This document shows positions 1-8,278 of a DNA stretch of 64,000 nt, piece by piece (within the stretch, counting starts at the first letter, position 1; every line of letters starts with the position of its first letter). Under the pieces are notes generated by a model. The model saw only the letters and a program-made list of their open reading frames with translations, was not told the DNA's origin and did not search any database. This DNA is from RUG11198 sp964600615. GTDB lineage: Bacteria > Bacillota_I > Bacilli_A > RF39 > UBA660. The translations under genes were made by a program, and so were the position numbers. Location: the NCBI GenBank assembly GCA_964600615.1, contig CAZRJK010000002.1, positions 1 through 64,000 of the forward strand, given 5' to 3'.

Positions 1-2
1 AA

Positions 3-110
3 AAGTATTTTTCTATTGAAACTATATTTAATTTATCAAAGGCATTAAATATAGAGATGTGGAGATTATTCTATAATGATAATGCTAATAATAAGAATAT
101 TATAAATTAA
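3..110 (+). CDS. 3' end of an XRE-family regulator gene (partial)
   Basis: The frame is open from the first base of the window to TAA at 108-110. The last residues (ETIFNLSKALNIEMWRLFY, then a short polar tail) match the final helices of Cro/C1-type helix-turn-helix domains, which commonly end in a 'L..L.KAL......LF' pattern. The start and DNA-binding helices are outside the window. It is probably one of several small regulators in the ICE. Confidence 0.5.
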   Translation, partial: KYFSIETIFNLSKALNIEMWRLFYNDNANNKNIIN

Positions 111-135
111 TAGATAAACTAAATAAAAGTAACAG

Positions 136-177
136 AAAGCATACTAATTAATGTATGTTTTTTATTTTGGAGGTGAT
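136..177 (+). terminator. Hairpin plus T-tract abutting the SD of the DUF3991 gene
   Basis: AAAGCATAC (136-144) pairs with GTATGTTTT (153-161) around an 8-base loop, with one G-U pair. A T-rich stretch follows, then GGAGGTGAT at 169-177. It is the first of five similar hairpin/T-tract/ribosome-site modules in the ICE. Confidence 0.5.
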
Positions 178-183
178 GATATA

Positions 184-1149
184 GTGGCTTATTATTCAAA
201 AGAAACATTACAAAAAGTATATGATTTAGATTTATATACATATCTTGTTAATTATGAACCTAATGAAATATATTTTGTAAGTGGCAATACTTATGCTACT
301 AGAACACATGATAGTTTAAGAATATCTAATGGATTGTGGTACTGGTTTTCACAAGGAATAGGTGGAAAAAGTGCATTAGATTTTTTAAAACTTGTAAGAG
401 GTTATGAATTTATGGATGCTGTTGAATATTTACTAGATAAGATGAAAGATATTACACCTGTTTATGTAGAATTTGTTAAAAATAAAGAAGTAAATATTAA
501 TAAAAAATTAATTTTACCAGAAAGAAATGCTAACAATAATAGAGTAATAAATTACTTATGTAAAAGAGGTATAGATAAAGAATTAATTAAAGAAATGATT
601 GATAAGGATTTAATCTATGAAGATAAAAAATATCATAATGTAGTATTTGTAGGATACGATAAATATAATAATCCTAAATATGCTAATTTAAGGGGTACTT
701 ATGGCAATTATAAGGGAGATGCTTATGGTAGTGATAAAAGTTATTCTTTTAGGATAAATTCTTGTAATAATAGCAAATATTTACATATATTTGAAAGTTC
801 TATTGATTTATTATCATATATTACTTTATTAAAAATGAATAATAAAAATTGGAGAAAATCCAATTTTTTATCTTTAGCAGGAGTATATAAACCATCTACC
901 AATATTAATGAAAGTAAGATACCAAAAGTATTAGAAAAATATTTAAATGAACATAAAAATATCAATACCGTTATCTTACATTTAGATAATGATAGAACAG
1001 GAAAAGAAGCATCCATTGGCTTACAATGTGCTTTAAAAAATAAATGTTTTGTTTATGATAACCCACCAAGTTGTAGTAAAGATTACAATGATTATTTATT
1101 GTTACAAATTAAAAATATGAAATATAAAAATAAGGAAAAGGAAAGGTGA
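184..1149 (+). CDS. DUF3991/Toprim-domain primase-like protein
   Basis: Cytoplasmic nucleic-acid enzyme of the kind found near one end of Tn1549/CTn elements, where it probably helps prime or process transferred DNA. The N-terminal half has the CHC2/DUF3991 pattern (GLWYWFSQGIGGKSALDFL). The C-terminal half carries Toprim signatures: an acidic 'FES..DLLSY' strand near residue 205 and 'ILHLDNDRTGKEA' near 265. The start is chosen at GTG 184 because the Shine-Dalgarno GGAGGTGAT lies at 169-177; the ATG at 151 lies upstream of that site, inside a terminator-like hairpin. The 3' end encodes GAAAGG, which serves as ribosome site for the next gene six bases downstream. Confidence 0.85.
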   Translation: MAYYSKETLQKVYDLDLYTYLVNYEPNEIYFVSGNTYATRTHDSLRISNGLWYWFSQGIGGKSALDFLKLVRGYEFMDAVEYLLDKMKDITPVYVEFVKNKEVNINKKLILPERNANNNRVINYLCKRGIDKELIKEMIDKDLIYEDKKYHNVVFVGYDKYNNPKYANLRGTYGNYKGDAYGSDKSYSFRINSCNNSKYLHIFESSIDLLSYITLLKMNNKNWRKSNFLSLAGVYKPSTNINESKIPKVLEKYLNEHKNINTVILHLDNDRTGKEASIGLQCALKNKCFVYDNPPSCSKDYNDYLLLQIKNMKYKNKEKER

Positions 1150-1155
1150 TTCAAT

Positions 1156-1707
1156 ATGAATTGTGGTGAAATTTTAGGAAAATTAATTAAAGAAAGAAGA
1201 ATAGAATATGGATATTCAATTAGAAAATTATCTGATGCAGTTGGTATAAGTGGTACTGAATTAACAAGAATAGAATCAGGAGAGAGGGCAGTACCAAACT
1301 TATTAACATTAATATATATTTGTAAAGTTTTGAGATTAGATATGAACAATTTATTAACAGTATCTGGATTTAATAGTGATGGAAAAAATAAATTATATAA
1401 GATGAAAGTAACTAAATCTACAGAAAAAATTTATAATATTTCAGCATCAAATGATGATGAGGCATTTGATAATTTGGAGAAATATTTAAAGGATAAAGGC
1501 GTATTTGATTTTTCAGAAAAATGTGAGTTATTATATGAAATAATAGATGATAATAAAAATAATTCTTTAGAAGATAATACAAAAATTGATGAGGATGATG
1601 AAGAATTTGATGAAGAATTAGAAGATGGATTTTACGAAAGTGAAGACTGTAAAACCTGTAAACATTATTGTCCTTTATGTGATGAATGCATATATGGGGA
1701 AGATTAG
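1156..1707 (+). CDS. XRE-family regulator with C-terminal cysteine cluster
   Basis: Residues 1-65 form a Cro/C1 helix-turn-helix (LGKLIKERRIEYGYSIRKL, then a recognition helix with TELTRIESGERAVP). The middle is a polar linker. The tail is strongly acidic and ends in a compact cysteine/histidine group (CKTCKHYCPLCDECIYGED) that could bind zinc. This arrangement recurs just upstream of mobC in clostridial ICEs, so it may be a relaxosome or oriT regulator, although no function is established. It follows the DUF3991 gene by six bases and is probably cotranscribed with it. Confidence 0.8.
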   Translation: MNCGEILGKLIKERRIEYGYSIRKLSDAVGISGTELTRIESGERAVPNLLTLIYICKVLRLDMNNLLTVSGFNSDGKNKLYKMKVTKSTEKIYNISASNDDEAFDNLEKYLKDKGVFDFSEKCELLYEIIDDNKNNSLEDNTKIDEDDEEFDEELEDGFYESEDCKTCKHYCPLCDECIYGED

Positions 1708-1711
1708 TCTT

Positions 1712-1797
1712 GTATTAGCAAGCACTTAATTTGTGCTACCACACCAAATTATATATTTAGGGATACCCCAAACCCCATTTTTGAAAGAGGTGATTAA
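1712..1797 (+). other. Candidate origin of transfer (oriT) region
   Basis: Non-coding gap directly before the mobilization genes. It holds a stem-loop, AGCAC (1721-1725) with GTGCT (1733-1737), and a GC-rich block containing GGGATACCCC (1760-1769) followed by AAACCCC, unlike the AT-rich surroundings. oriT sites of such elements usually lie next to mobC and the relaxase. No nic site could be assigned. Confidence 0.35.
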
Positions 1798-1911
1798 ATG
1801 ATTTTAGTATTATTAATATTTTTAACAATAATTTTATTTATATATTCTTGTTTAAAAATATCTAGTAAGTGTTCTAGATTAGAGGAAGAATATGAGAACA
1901 AGGAATATTAG
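1798..1911 (+). CDS. Small single-pass membrane protein (37 aa)
   Basis: Short frame with a good ribosome site (AAGAGGTGAT, 1785-1794) before ATG 1798. The product is a hydrophobic helix of about 18 residues (MILVLLIFLTIILFIYSC) followed by a polar, charged tail rich in Lys and Glu. It overlaps the start of mobC by 20 bases, and its 3' end encodes the mobC ribosome site (GAGGAAGA), suggesting translational coupling. The function is unknown. A protein of equal length and layout is encoded at 36023-36136. Confidence 0.55.
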   Translation: MILVLLIFLTIILFIYSCLKISSKCSRLEEEYENKEY

Positions 1912-2218
1912 AAAGCAATATTTTCTTAATGAAGAAGAAGCAGATGAATTAAGAAAGAAATCTATTAAGTTAGGTATGACAGAATCAAATGTTATAAGAA
2001 GTTTGATAATGGATTACCAACCTAGAGAAAAACCTCCTGAAAAGTTTTATGATTATATTTCTTTACTTAGAATATTAAATAATAATATGAATCAAATTGC
2101 TATGAAAGCTCATACTTACGATTATATAGATGAAGAGTTTTATTTGGAACAAGTAAAAATATTAAATGATTTTATTAAAGAAATAAAATTTCATTATCTC
2201 AATGCCAAAAAAGATTGA
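1892..2218 (+). CDS. mobC: MobC-like relaxosome accessory protein
   Basis: A 108-residue protein with an N-terminal ribbon-helix-helix: the strand KQYFLNEEEADEL, then helices including KLGMTESNVIRSLI. This is the DNA-binding fold of MobC proteins, which help the relaxase open oriT. The C-terminal half is helical (LLRILNNNMNQIAMKAHTY is characteristic of the family). It sits between the candidate oriT and the relaxase, as expected, although here three other genes intervene before the relaxase. Confidence 0.8.
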   Translation: MRTRNIRKQYFLNEEEADELRKKSIKLGMTESNVIRSLIMDYQPREKPPEKFYDYISLLRILNNNMNQIAMKAHTYDYIDEEFYLEQVKILNDFIKEIKFHYLNAKKD

Positions 2219-2244
2219 ATGTATTAGGAATTATTTAATTTTTA

Positions 2245-2253
2245 TGCTATACT
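2245..2253 (+). promoter_or_regulatory. Extended -10 promoter for the XRE gene at 2290
   Basis: TG-C-TATACT matches the extended -10 form TGnTATAAT at five of six -10 bases. It lies 37 bases before the start codon, in the gap after mobC. Confidence 0.45.
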
Positions 2254-2289
2254 AATGGTGTATGTAATTTTGGTTGAGAGGTAGTTGTT

Positions 2290-2637
2290 ATGTTATATTC
2301 TAAAAGGATTAAAGAATTGAGATTAGAAAAGAAATTGAGTCAACAAGAATTAGGAGATATGATTGGAATTACTAAGGTAAGTATTTGTGGCTATGAAAAT
2401 GATACAAGAACACCTAGTCTTGAAACATTTGATATTCTTGCTGATATTTTAGAAACTTCAACAGATTATCTTTTGGGTAGAACTGATAAAAAGAATATAA
2501 AGACAAAACAGCAAGATATTAGTATAGATGATTATAGCATAATAAAAGAATTTAGAAATCATAATCATTTATATTATAAAATGATTAAAGATCCAAGAAG
2601 ATATATAAACTTGATAAATAAAAAACTTAACTCTTAA
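2290..2637 (+). CDS. XRE-family transcriptional regulator (115 aa)
   Basis: Typical small Cro/C1 repressor. Residues 4-65 hold the helix-turn-helix (IKELRLEKKLSQQELGDMIG, then ITKVSICGYENDTRTPS) and end in the conserved TDYLLGR. The short C-terminal extension is helical and basic. It has its own extended -10 promoter and is followed after one base by the 78-residue gene, so the two form a unit. It may regulate that partner or the ICE; no operator could be assigned. Confidence 0.85.
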   Translation: MLYSKRIKELRLEKKLSQQELGDMIGITKVSICGYENDTRTPSLETFDILADILETSTDYLLGRTDKKNIKTKQQDISIDDYSIIKEFRNHNHLYYKMIKDPRRYINLINKKLNS

Positions 2638-2638
2638 T

Positions 2639-2875
2639 ATGAGAGATAAGTTAAATCTTTTAATGACTGTTCTAACCCAAAAGAAAGAAGTTGAATTTTA
2701 TCTATATAATGTTATTTATATTATCTATAATAGAGATAATAAATTTATTATAAGACAACTTAATTCAAATTTAGAATATGTATATGATGATTTAAAAATA
2801 TTATTTGAAAGTTATAGAATATATGGACAATCTTTAGCTGAATGTTTTGATAATGTGCATGTTATTGAAGATTAG
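2639..2875 (+). CDS. Hypothetical protein (78 aa), XRE partner
   Basis: Begins one base after the stop of the XRE gene. I do not recognise it. The product is small, has no signal peptide or membrane segment, and is rich in Tyr, Asn and Leu with predicted mixed helix/strand. Two-gene units of an XRE regulator plus a small protein often control element maintenance or act as toxin-antitoxin pairs. That is only a guess here. Confidence 0.5.
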   Translation: MRDKLNLLMTVLTQKKEVEFYLYNVIYIIYNRDNKFIIRQLNSNLEYVYDDLKILFESYRIYGQSLAECFDNVHVIED

Positions 2876-2923
2876 TTTTATTTGTAAAAATACTTTTAGA
2901 TGTTTAACATATAAAAATGTCTA

Positions 2924-2970
2924 TATATTAAAATATTACCGTATTTTAATATACAAGATATTATTATAAT
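2924..2970 (+). promoter_or_regulatory. Palindrome and -10 element before the HEPN-like gene
   Basis: A perfect 12-base inverted repeat, TATATTAAAATA (2924-2935) with TATTTTAATATA (2942-2953), is followed by TATAAT at 2965-2970. No T-tract follows, so an operator overlapping the -35 region fits better than a terminator. Confidence 0.4.
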
Positions 2971-3012
2971 AATATTCCTTTTGATAGTATAAATTTTTGT
3001 GGAGTTGATATT

Positions 3013-3702
3013 ATGCAAAAAAAAAGATATGATGAGTGGTATTTTTATGATAATTGTGATAAATTTTTGAATGAAATAGATTTTGTTTACAATACATATA
3101 TTAACAATATTGAGAATATTTTTGATGTTCCTGAAAAAGAAGCGAAAAAATATGAAGAATATTTAAATACTCATTTAGAAAAAATTAATGCTTCTGATGT
3201 AACAGATATACCATCACAAATTGAAAGTATGTGTTGTCAAAAATATTTTTTAGTTAAAAATATGAGATATAGACATTTAGCTACATATGTAAGCATGATA
3301 TATCAAATGTTTGAACAATTTATATTATCTTTAGCAAAGCATCAACAAAGATTTATTTCTTATGATTCGAAAATCAATAACTTAAAATTAGAATATTTAT
3401 GTGATGGTATAAAAATGTTACAAGAATATAATTTTGATATTGAAATATTACCAGAATATAAAAAAATAGTTGAATTAAGACTTTTATTTAATGTTATTAA
3501 ACATGGAGACGGCAAGTCTAAAAAGAAATTAGAAAAAATAAGGCCAGATTATTTTATTAATAAATATTTGGATATGTATAATAATACAATTATTGATGAT
3601 TCTTTAAATATATCTAAAGCTGATTTATCTATATATATTAATGCTATAAAGAAAATATTACATCAATTTCCTGATAAAATTATTCATGAATACTATATTT
3701 AA
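3013..3702 (+). CDS. HEPN-like helical protein, possible defence or toxin cargo
   Basis: All-helical 229-residue cytoplasmic protein. Near residue 155 it has LRLLFNVIKHGDGKS, resembling the 'R...N..KHG' signature of HEPN-related domains, whose conserved Arg and His form RNase active sites in many toxin and abortive-infection proteins. The Arg-to-His spacing (seven residues) is slightly longer than the usual four to six, so catalysis is uncertain. It lies alone between regulator genes and the relaxase, with its own promoter-like sequence and ribosome site (GTGGAG). It is followed by a terminator, the layout of an inserted cargo gene. Confidence 0.5.
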   Translation: MQKKRYDEWYFYDNCDKFLNEIDFVYNTYINNIENIFDVPEKEAKKYEEYLNTHLEKINASDVTDIPSQIESMCCQKYFLVKNMRYRHLATYVSMIYQMFEQFILSLAKHQQRFISYDSKINNLKLEYLCDGIKMLQEYNFDIEILPEYKKIVELRLLFNVIKHGDGKSKKKLEKIRPDYFINKYLDMYNNTIIDDSLNISKADLSIYINAIKKILHQFPDKIIHEYYI

Positions 3703-3761
3703 ATAATTTATAATTAAATATTAAGGCATTGTGATTAATAGTATTATAATGATTTTTCTAT

Positions 3762-3795
3762 AGAAGGCACAGAGTCTTCTTTTTTTGTGGAGGTG
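3762..3795 (+). terminator. Terminator abutting the relaxase ribosome site
   Basis: AGAAGGC (3762-3768) pairs with GTCTTCT (3774-3780) around ACAGA. Six T follow, then immediately GTGGAGGTG (3787-3795), the Shine-Dalgarno of the relaxase. Confidence 0.6.
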
Positions 3796-3798
3796 AAT

Positions 3799-5115
3799 AT
3801 GGCTGTATGTGGAATATGGAAAATAAAAGCAAGATTAGATAATGTTATTAATTATACTACTAATAAAGAAAAAACTATTAATGATGATTTATATAAAGAT
3901 TTACATCAAGTAATAGATTATACAAGTAAAGATAATAAAACAGAAAAGAAGTATTATGTATCTGGAATTAATTGTAATCCTGATAGTGCTTATGAAGAAA
4001 TGATTAATACTAAAAAACATTTTTATAAAACTGATGGTATATTGGGATTTCATGCATTTCAATCATTTAAAAAAAATGAAGTTACTCCAGAATTAGCTCA
4101 CAATATTGGAATAAAACTCGCTACTGAAATGTGGGGAGATAGATTTGAGGTTGTTGTATCTACTCATTTAGATACAGGTATATATCATAATCATTTTGTA
4201 ATTAATTCTGTTTCATTTAAAGATGGAAAGAAATATTATGATAATCACGAAACTTATGCTGAAATGAGACACTTATCTGATTCTATATGTGATGAATTTG
4301 GTTTAAGTGTAATAAAAGAACATAAGACTAAAAAGGGGATAGACTATACTAATTTTTATAAAAAAGCAATTGGAAAATCAAATTACCATACTTTAACTAA
4401 GGAAGATATAGATAGTGCGATTAAACAAGCATATTCTTATAATGATTTTGAAAGAATATTATCAGCAATGGGATATGACTTAATATATAGAAATAATAAA
4501 TTAAGTGTAAGACATGATCCATATAAGAAGAATATTAGATTAGTTAGAAGTTATGGTGTTGAATATTCTAAAGATAATATTATAAAAAGGATAAATAGGG
4601 AAATTGGTAATAGAGAGGCTATACCAATATCAAGACATACCTATAATAAAAGGTATTATTACAATAAAAATAAAAGTCCATTTTATAAATTATTTACACA
4701 TTATTTATGGTTATTAAAAATAGTACCAAAAAAATATCCTAAAGTATATGTATCACCATTAATAAGAGCAGATGTAAAGAAAATGGATATGATTAGTGAA
4801 GAAACAAAACTTCTTGTAAGTAATAAGATAAATACTTATGAGGAGTTTTTTTTATATAGAAATAATATTAATAATAAATATAGTGAGCTAAAAGATAAAA
4901 GAGATAAGTTATGGAAGAATTTAAGGAAGGTGGATAGTGATGTAGAAAAGAATAAAATAATGGGTGAGATTGATAGGATAAATATAGAATTAGAACCATT
5001 AAGAAAGAAGGTAGAATTATGTAAGGATATTGAATTTAGAAGTAAGGATATAGAAGAAAAATTAAATATTCAAGAAAAAGAGAAAGAGAGGGAGAAAAAT
5101 AATGAATCAAGGTGA
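3799..5115 (+). CDS. MOBP-family relaxase (mobilization nuclease)
   Basis: Relaxase that nicks oriT and pilots the transferred strand. The N-terminal domain has the metal-binding motif III, seen as HLDTGIYHNH near residues 123-132, followed by a conserved Asn (FVIN), as in the VirD2/MobA PF03432 family. The early Tyr in YTTNKEKT (about residue 23) is a candidate catalytic nucleophile. The C-terminus is a long charged coiled coil. ATG 3799 is chosen because GTGGAGGTG at 3787-3795 is its ribosome site; upstream in-frame GTG codons lie inside that site. It overlaps pcfB by 14 bases. Confidence 0.92.
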   Translation: MAVCGIWKIKARLDNVINYTTNKEKTINDDLYKDLHQVIDYTSKDNKTEKKYYVSGINCNPDSAYEEMINTKKHFYKTDGILGFHAFQSFKKNEVTPELAHNIGIKLATEMWGDRFEVVVSTHLDTGIYHNHFVINSVSFKDGKKYYDNHETYAEMRHLSDSICDEFGLSVIKEHKTKKGIDYTNFYKKAIGKSNYHTLTKEDIDSAIKQAYSYNDFERILSAMGYDLIYRNNKLSVRHDPYKKNIRLVRSYGVEYSKDNIIKRINREIGNREAIPISRHTYNKRYYYNKNKSPFYKLFTHYLWLLKIVPKKYPKVYVSPLIRADVKKMDMISEETKLLVSNKINTYEEFFLYRNNINNKYSELKDKRDKLWKNLRKVDSDVEKNKIMGEIDRINIELEPLRKKVELCKDIEFRSKDIEEKLNIQEKEKEREKNNESR

Positions 5116-5851
5116 AGCAGCAGAATCAGTTGTAAGAATGATGTTAAATGGTACAGAAACCCTTGTAAAAATAAGTGGTACAGGTATTAAAGGGGCTGTA
5201 GCATTATTGTATGCATATTCTAAAGAGAATAAACAATTAAAAGGAAAAACATCTTTAAAGAATATGTTAAAGTCAGGTAAAGAATTAAAAGTATTTACCA
5301 TAAAAGAAAAAGACTTTAAAAAGTTTGTAGAACAAGCTAAAAAGTATGGTATTTTATATTGTGCTTTATTAGATAAAAAAGGTACTAATTTAGATGGGTT
5401 CGTTGATATTATGGTGAGAGCTGAAGACGCTCCAAGAATTAATAGAATTGTAGAAAGATTTAATTTAGTATCATTTGATGAGGCTAAGATTAAAGCTGAG
5501 ATTAATAAAGATAAAGTAGAAAAAATGATGAAGGAAAGTAAAGAGAAAGGGGTGGAAGTTAAAGATATTAATGATTCTAGATTTGTAGATGAAATACTAG
5601 GTAGAAATATTAATAAAGAAAAGAACGAAACCTCAAACCCGTCATTGGCAGGGATGGAAAAAAGCAATCCGTCCATGCCTTCATCAAAGAGCAGAAAGAA
5701 TTTAGAGGGATCTTCTAAAAGAACTTCTGTTAGAAAAGTATTAAAAGAAATAAGAAAAGATATTGAAAATAGAAATACCCCTAAAGATAGAAGTAATATT
5801 AAAACAAAAAGAAATAATAAAATAAAAACTCATAAATCTAAAACAAGATAG
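5102..5851 (+). CDS. pcfB: PcfB-family conjugation protein (DUF3801)
   Basis: The N-terminal 130 residues match the PcfB/DUF3801 family (GTGIKGAVALLYAYSKE, then a LKSGKELKVFTIKE strand and YCALLDKKGTNLDG). PcfB of pCF10 is a relaxosome-associated factor that docks with the PcfC coupling protein. The C-terminal 100 residues are low-complexity, Lys/Asn/Arg-rich and probably disordered or nucleic-acid-binding. It overlaps the relaxase gene end and precedes the coupling protein, the normal family order. Confidence 0.85.
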   Translation: MNQGEAAESVVRMMLNGTETLVKISGTGIKGAVALLYAYSKENKQLKGKTSLKNMLKSGKELKVFTIKEKDFKKFVEQAKKYGILYCALLDKKGTNLDGFVDIMVRAEDAPRINRIVERFNLVSFDEAKIKAEINKDKVEKMMKESKEKGVEVKDINDSRFVDEILGRNINKEKNETSNPSLAGMEKSNPSMPSSKSRKNLEGSSKRTSVRKVLKEIRKDIENRNTPKDRSNIKTKRNNKIKTHKSKTR

Positions 5852-5855
5852 ATAT

Positions 5856-6008
5856 ATGAATATAAATGATATTAATAATTCTTTTTGTTTTAAGAAATCT
5901 AAGAAGAAATATAACTATCTTTTAAGTAAAAGAAAAAGATTAATGAAAGGGGCTAGTAATAATGAAAGAAGAATCAAGAACAATTACTTTTACAGAAGAA
6001 GAATATAA
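5856..6008 (+). CDS. Possible small basic protein (50 aa)
   Basis: A short frame starts five bases after the pcfB stop and overlaps the next gene by 47 bases in another frame. The product is very basic (many Lys and Arg). There is no convincing ribosome site, and the overlap suggests it may be spurious. It is listed because it fills the gap between pcfB and the next gene. Confidence 0.2.
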   Translation: MNINDINNSFCFKKSKKKYNYLLSKRKRLMKGASNNERRIKNNYFYRRRI

Positions 6009-6150
6009 AATTATGGTAGCAGCATTATGGGAGTTAAGAAAAGAATATATTGATAATGATATTGCTAAAAGTGATATAAATGATGTTATAGAAAAACTTA
6101 TGACATCTCCTAAAAAGAAAAATATCTTTAAGAAGATAGAGGTAAGATAG
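5962..6150 (+). CDS. Small hypothetical ICE protein (62 aa)
   Basis: ATG 5962 follows a GAAAGGGG ribosome site. The product starts with a strand-like stretch (SRTITFTEEEYKIMVAALWEL) and continues as an amphipathic helix with a basic tail; there is no signal or membrane segment. The stop codon overlaps the GTG start of the coupling protein gene by one base, so the two are translationally coupled. It may be a small accessory factor of the transfer machinery; I do not recognise a named family. Confidence 0.6.
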   Translation: MKEESRTITFTEEEYKIMVAALWELRKEYIDNDIAKSDINDVIEKLMTSPKKKNIFKKIEVR

Positions 6151-7946
6151 TGAAATATAACAAAAAGAATAATTATGGGATATATATATTTGGAATTATA
6201 CCAGTAATATGGATTGCTTTATTAATAGCACCTTACATAAATAAAGATTTTAATAAATTATTAGAGGGATTATCTTATGTGTTAGATAATCCTTTTAAAA
6301 TTACTTTTTGTAATAATAGTTTAAAATCTATATTTATACTATTATTTATATATTTATTTTCTATTGTATGCTATGAGAGTTCTAAAAAGAATTATCGTAG
6401 AGGTGAAGAACACGGTTCGGCTAAATGGGGTAATATAAAAGAAATAAATAGTAAATATATGCAACAACCATTTACTAATAATAAGATATTTACTAAAAAT
6501 ACTTGTATGGGATTAAATGCTAAACAACATAGAAGAAATCTTAATACTTTAATAATTGGAGGTAGTGGTGCTGGTAAAACTAGATTTTATGCCAAAATAA
6601 ATGTAATGCAATGCAATACATCTTTTTTTATTTTAGATCCTAAGGGTGAAATATTAAGAGATACAGGATATTTATTAGAACGAGAAGATTATAATATTAA
6701 AGTTTTAGATTTAATTAATATGGATAAATCCTTATGTTATAACCCTTTTGTATATTTAAGAAATGATAATGATGTCCAAAGATTAGTTACTAATTTATTT
6801 AAAGCAACTACTCCTAAAGGTAGTCAATCTAGTGATCCTTTTTGGGATACAGCAGCTTCCATGCTACTATTAGCACTCATATTTTATTTATGGTATGAAG
6901 CTCCTGAAGAAGAACAAAACTTTCCTATGGTAATGGAAATGTTAAGGGCAGGAGAAGTAAAAGAAGATGATGATAATTACCTAAGTCCTTTAGATATATT
7001 ATTTAAAAGATTAGAAAGAAAAGAGCCAGAACATATTGCAGTTAAATATTATAGAGATTATAGAAGTGGAAGTGCTAAAACATTAAAATCTATTCAAATA
7101 ACCTTAGCTTCAAGATTAGAAAAATTTAATTTAAAGAGTGTAGAATCTTTAACTATTACTGATGAATTAGAATTATTTACAATGGGAGAAAGAAAAACAG
7201 CATTATTTTGTATCATACCTGATAATGATTCTAGTTTTAATTTTTTAATTAGTATGCTATATACCCAATTATTTCAACAATTATTTTTAACAGCAGATTA
7301 TAAGTATGGTGGTAGTTTACCAATACCAGTACACTTCGTGATGGATGAGTTCGCTAATGTTAGTCTTCCTGATGATTTTGATAAGATTTTATCTGTTATG
7401 CGTTCTAGAAATGTATCAGTATCAATTATCTTACAAAATTTAGCTCAATTAAAAGCATTGTTTGAGAAAAGTTGGGAATCTATAGTAGGTAATTGTGATG
7501 AATTTTTATATTTAGGTGGTAATGAACAATCTACTCATAAATATGTATCAGAGTTATTAGGAAAAGCGACCATTGATACTAATACTTATGGTAAAAGTTC
7601 TGGTAGAAATGGTAATTATTCAACCAATTATCAAAATGGTGGTAGAGAATTATTAACTCCTGATGAGGTAAGGTTATTAGATAATAGATATGCTATATTA
7701 TTTATTCGTGGTGAAAGACCAATCATAGATTTTAAATATGATATATTAAAGCATCCAAATGTTAAATATACGGCTGATGGTAAGGAAAAGGTATATGAAC
7801 ATGGAAAAATTACTAATAGTAATGCAACAATATATTTAAATATAGATGCTGGTAAAGATAATATAGAAACTGTAGAAGTAAATTTAGATGACTATGTATT
7901 ATTGTCATCTGAAGAAATAGAAGAATATTTAAAGAAAAGAGGTTGA
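6150..7946 (+). CDS. virD4: VirD4/PcfC-type coupling protein (T4CP ATPase)
   Basis: ATPase that recruits the relaxosome to the transfer channel. Two N-terminal membrane helices lie at about residues 10-30 and 58-78. They are followed by the family's GSAKWG motif (about 90), a Walker A loop (IIGGSGAGKTRF, about 136-147), FILDPKGE just after, and Walker B (HFVMDEFANV, about 394-403). The conserved NLAQL glutamine region and the WESI motif are also visible. Length (598 residues) is normal. It starts at GTG 6150, overlapping the upstream stop; its end overlaps the 5' part of the next reading frame. Confidence 0.95.
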   Translation: MKYNKKNNYGIYIFGIIPVIWIALLIAPYINKDFNKLLEGLSYVLDNPFKITFCNNSLKSIFILLFIYLFSIVCYESSKKNYRRGEEHGSAKWGNIKEINSKYMQQPFTNNKIFTKNTCMGLNAKQHRRNLNTLIIGGSGAGKTRFYAKINVMQCNTSFFILDPKGEILRDTGYLLEREDYNIKVLDLINMDKSLCYNPFVYLRNDNDVQRLVTNLFKATTPKGSQSSDPFWDTAASMLLLALIFYLWYEAPEEEQNFPMVMEMLRAGEVKEDDDNYLSPLDILFKRLERKEPEHIAVKYYRDYRSGSAKTLKSIQITLASRLEKFNLKSVESLTITDELELFTMGERKTALFCIIPDNDSSFNFLISMLYTQLFQQLFLTADYKYGGSLPIPVHFVMDEFANVSLPDDFDKILSVMRSRNVSVSIILQNLAQLKALFEKSWESIVGNCDEFLYLGGNEQSTHKYVSELLGKATIDTNTYGKSSGRNGNYSTNYQNGGRELLTPDEVRLLDNRYAILFIRGERPIIDFKYDILKHPNVKYTADGKEKVYEHGKITNSNATIYLNIDAGKDNIETVEVNLDDYVLLSSEEIEEYLKKRG

Positions 7947-7951
7947 TTAGA

Positions 7952-8263
7952 GTGAAAAAAATGATTGAAAATAAAAAGATGAGGTTAGTATTAGGAACAT
8001 ATACAATATATAGTATAATGTGTATTTCTATACCAAAAGTGTATGCAGAGGAAGATCCAATACAAATAATTAATAATTTATCAGATTTAATTTTTCAAAT
8101 AATAACAGCAATAGGTGGAATAGTATTAGGATTAGGTGTATTTCAATTTGGTATGTCTTGGAAATCTCATGATCCATCTCAAAGAACTAACGGATTGTTA
8201 GGAATACTAGCTGGAATTATAATGGTATCTTCAAAATATATTATGAATCGTATTACAAGATAA
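7952..8263 (+). CDS. Maff2/VirB2-like small membrane subunit
   Basis: Small exported protein with an N-terminal signal-like segment ending in VYAEE (possible cleavage after VYA), then two hydrophobic helices. The second region, GGIVLGLGVFQFGMSWKSHD followed by GLLGILAGIIM, matches Maff2/TrbC-like pilin proteins of Gram-positive ICEs. It sits between VirD4 and the VirB6-like protein, as usual. GTG 7952 is preferred because AAGAGG at about 7937-7942 is correctly spaced; a TTG at 7943 and an ATG at 7961 are alternatives. Confidence 0.75.
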   Translation: MKKMIENKKMRLVLGTYTIYSIMCISIPKVYAEEDPIQIINNLSDLIFQIITAIGGIVLGLGVFQFGMSWKSHDPSQRTNGLLGILAGIIMVSSKYIMNRITR

Positions 8264-8278
8264 TGGAGGTGATGTAAT

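Noticed and set aside
5107..5676. Minus-strand open frame opposite pcfB (189 codons)
   Set aside because: It lies wholly within the well-supported pcfB gene, and its composition (Leu/Ser/Phe) is the reverse-complement image of Lys/Glu-rich codons.
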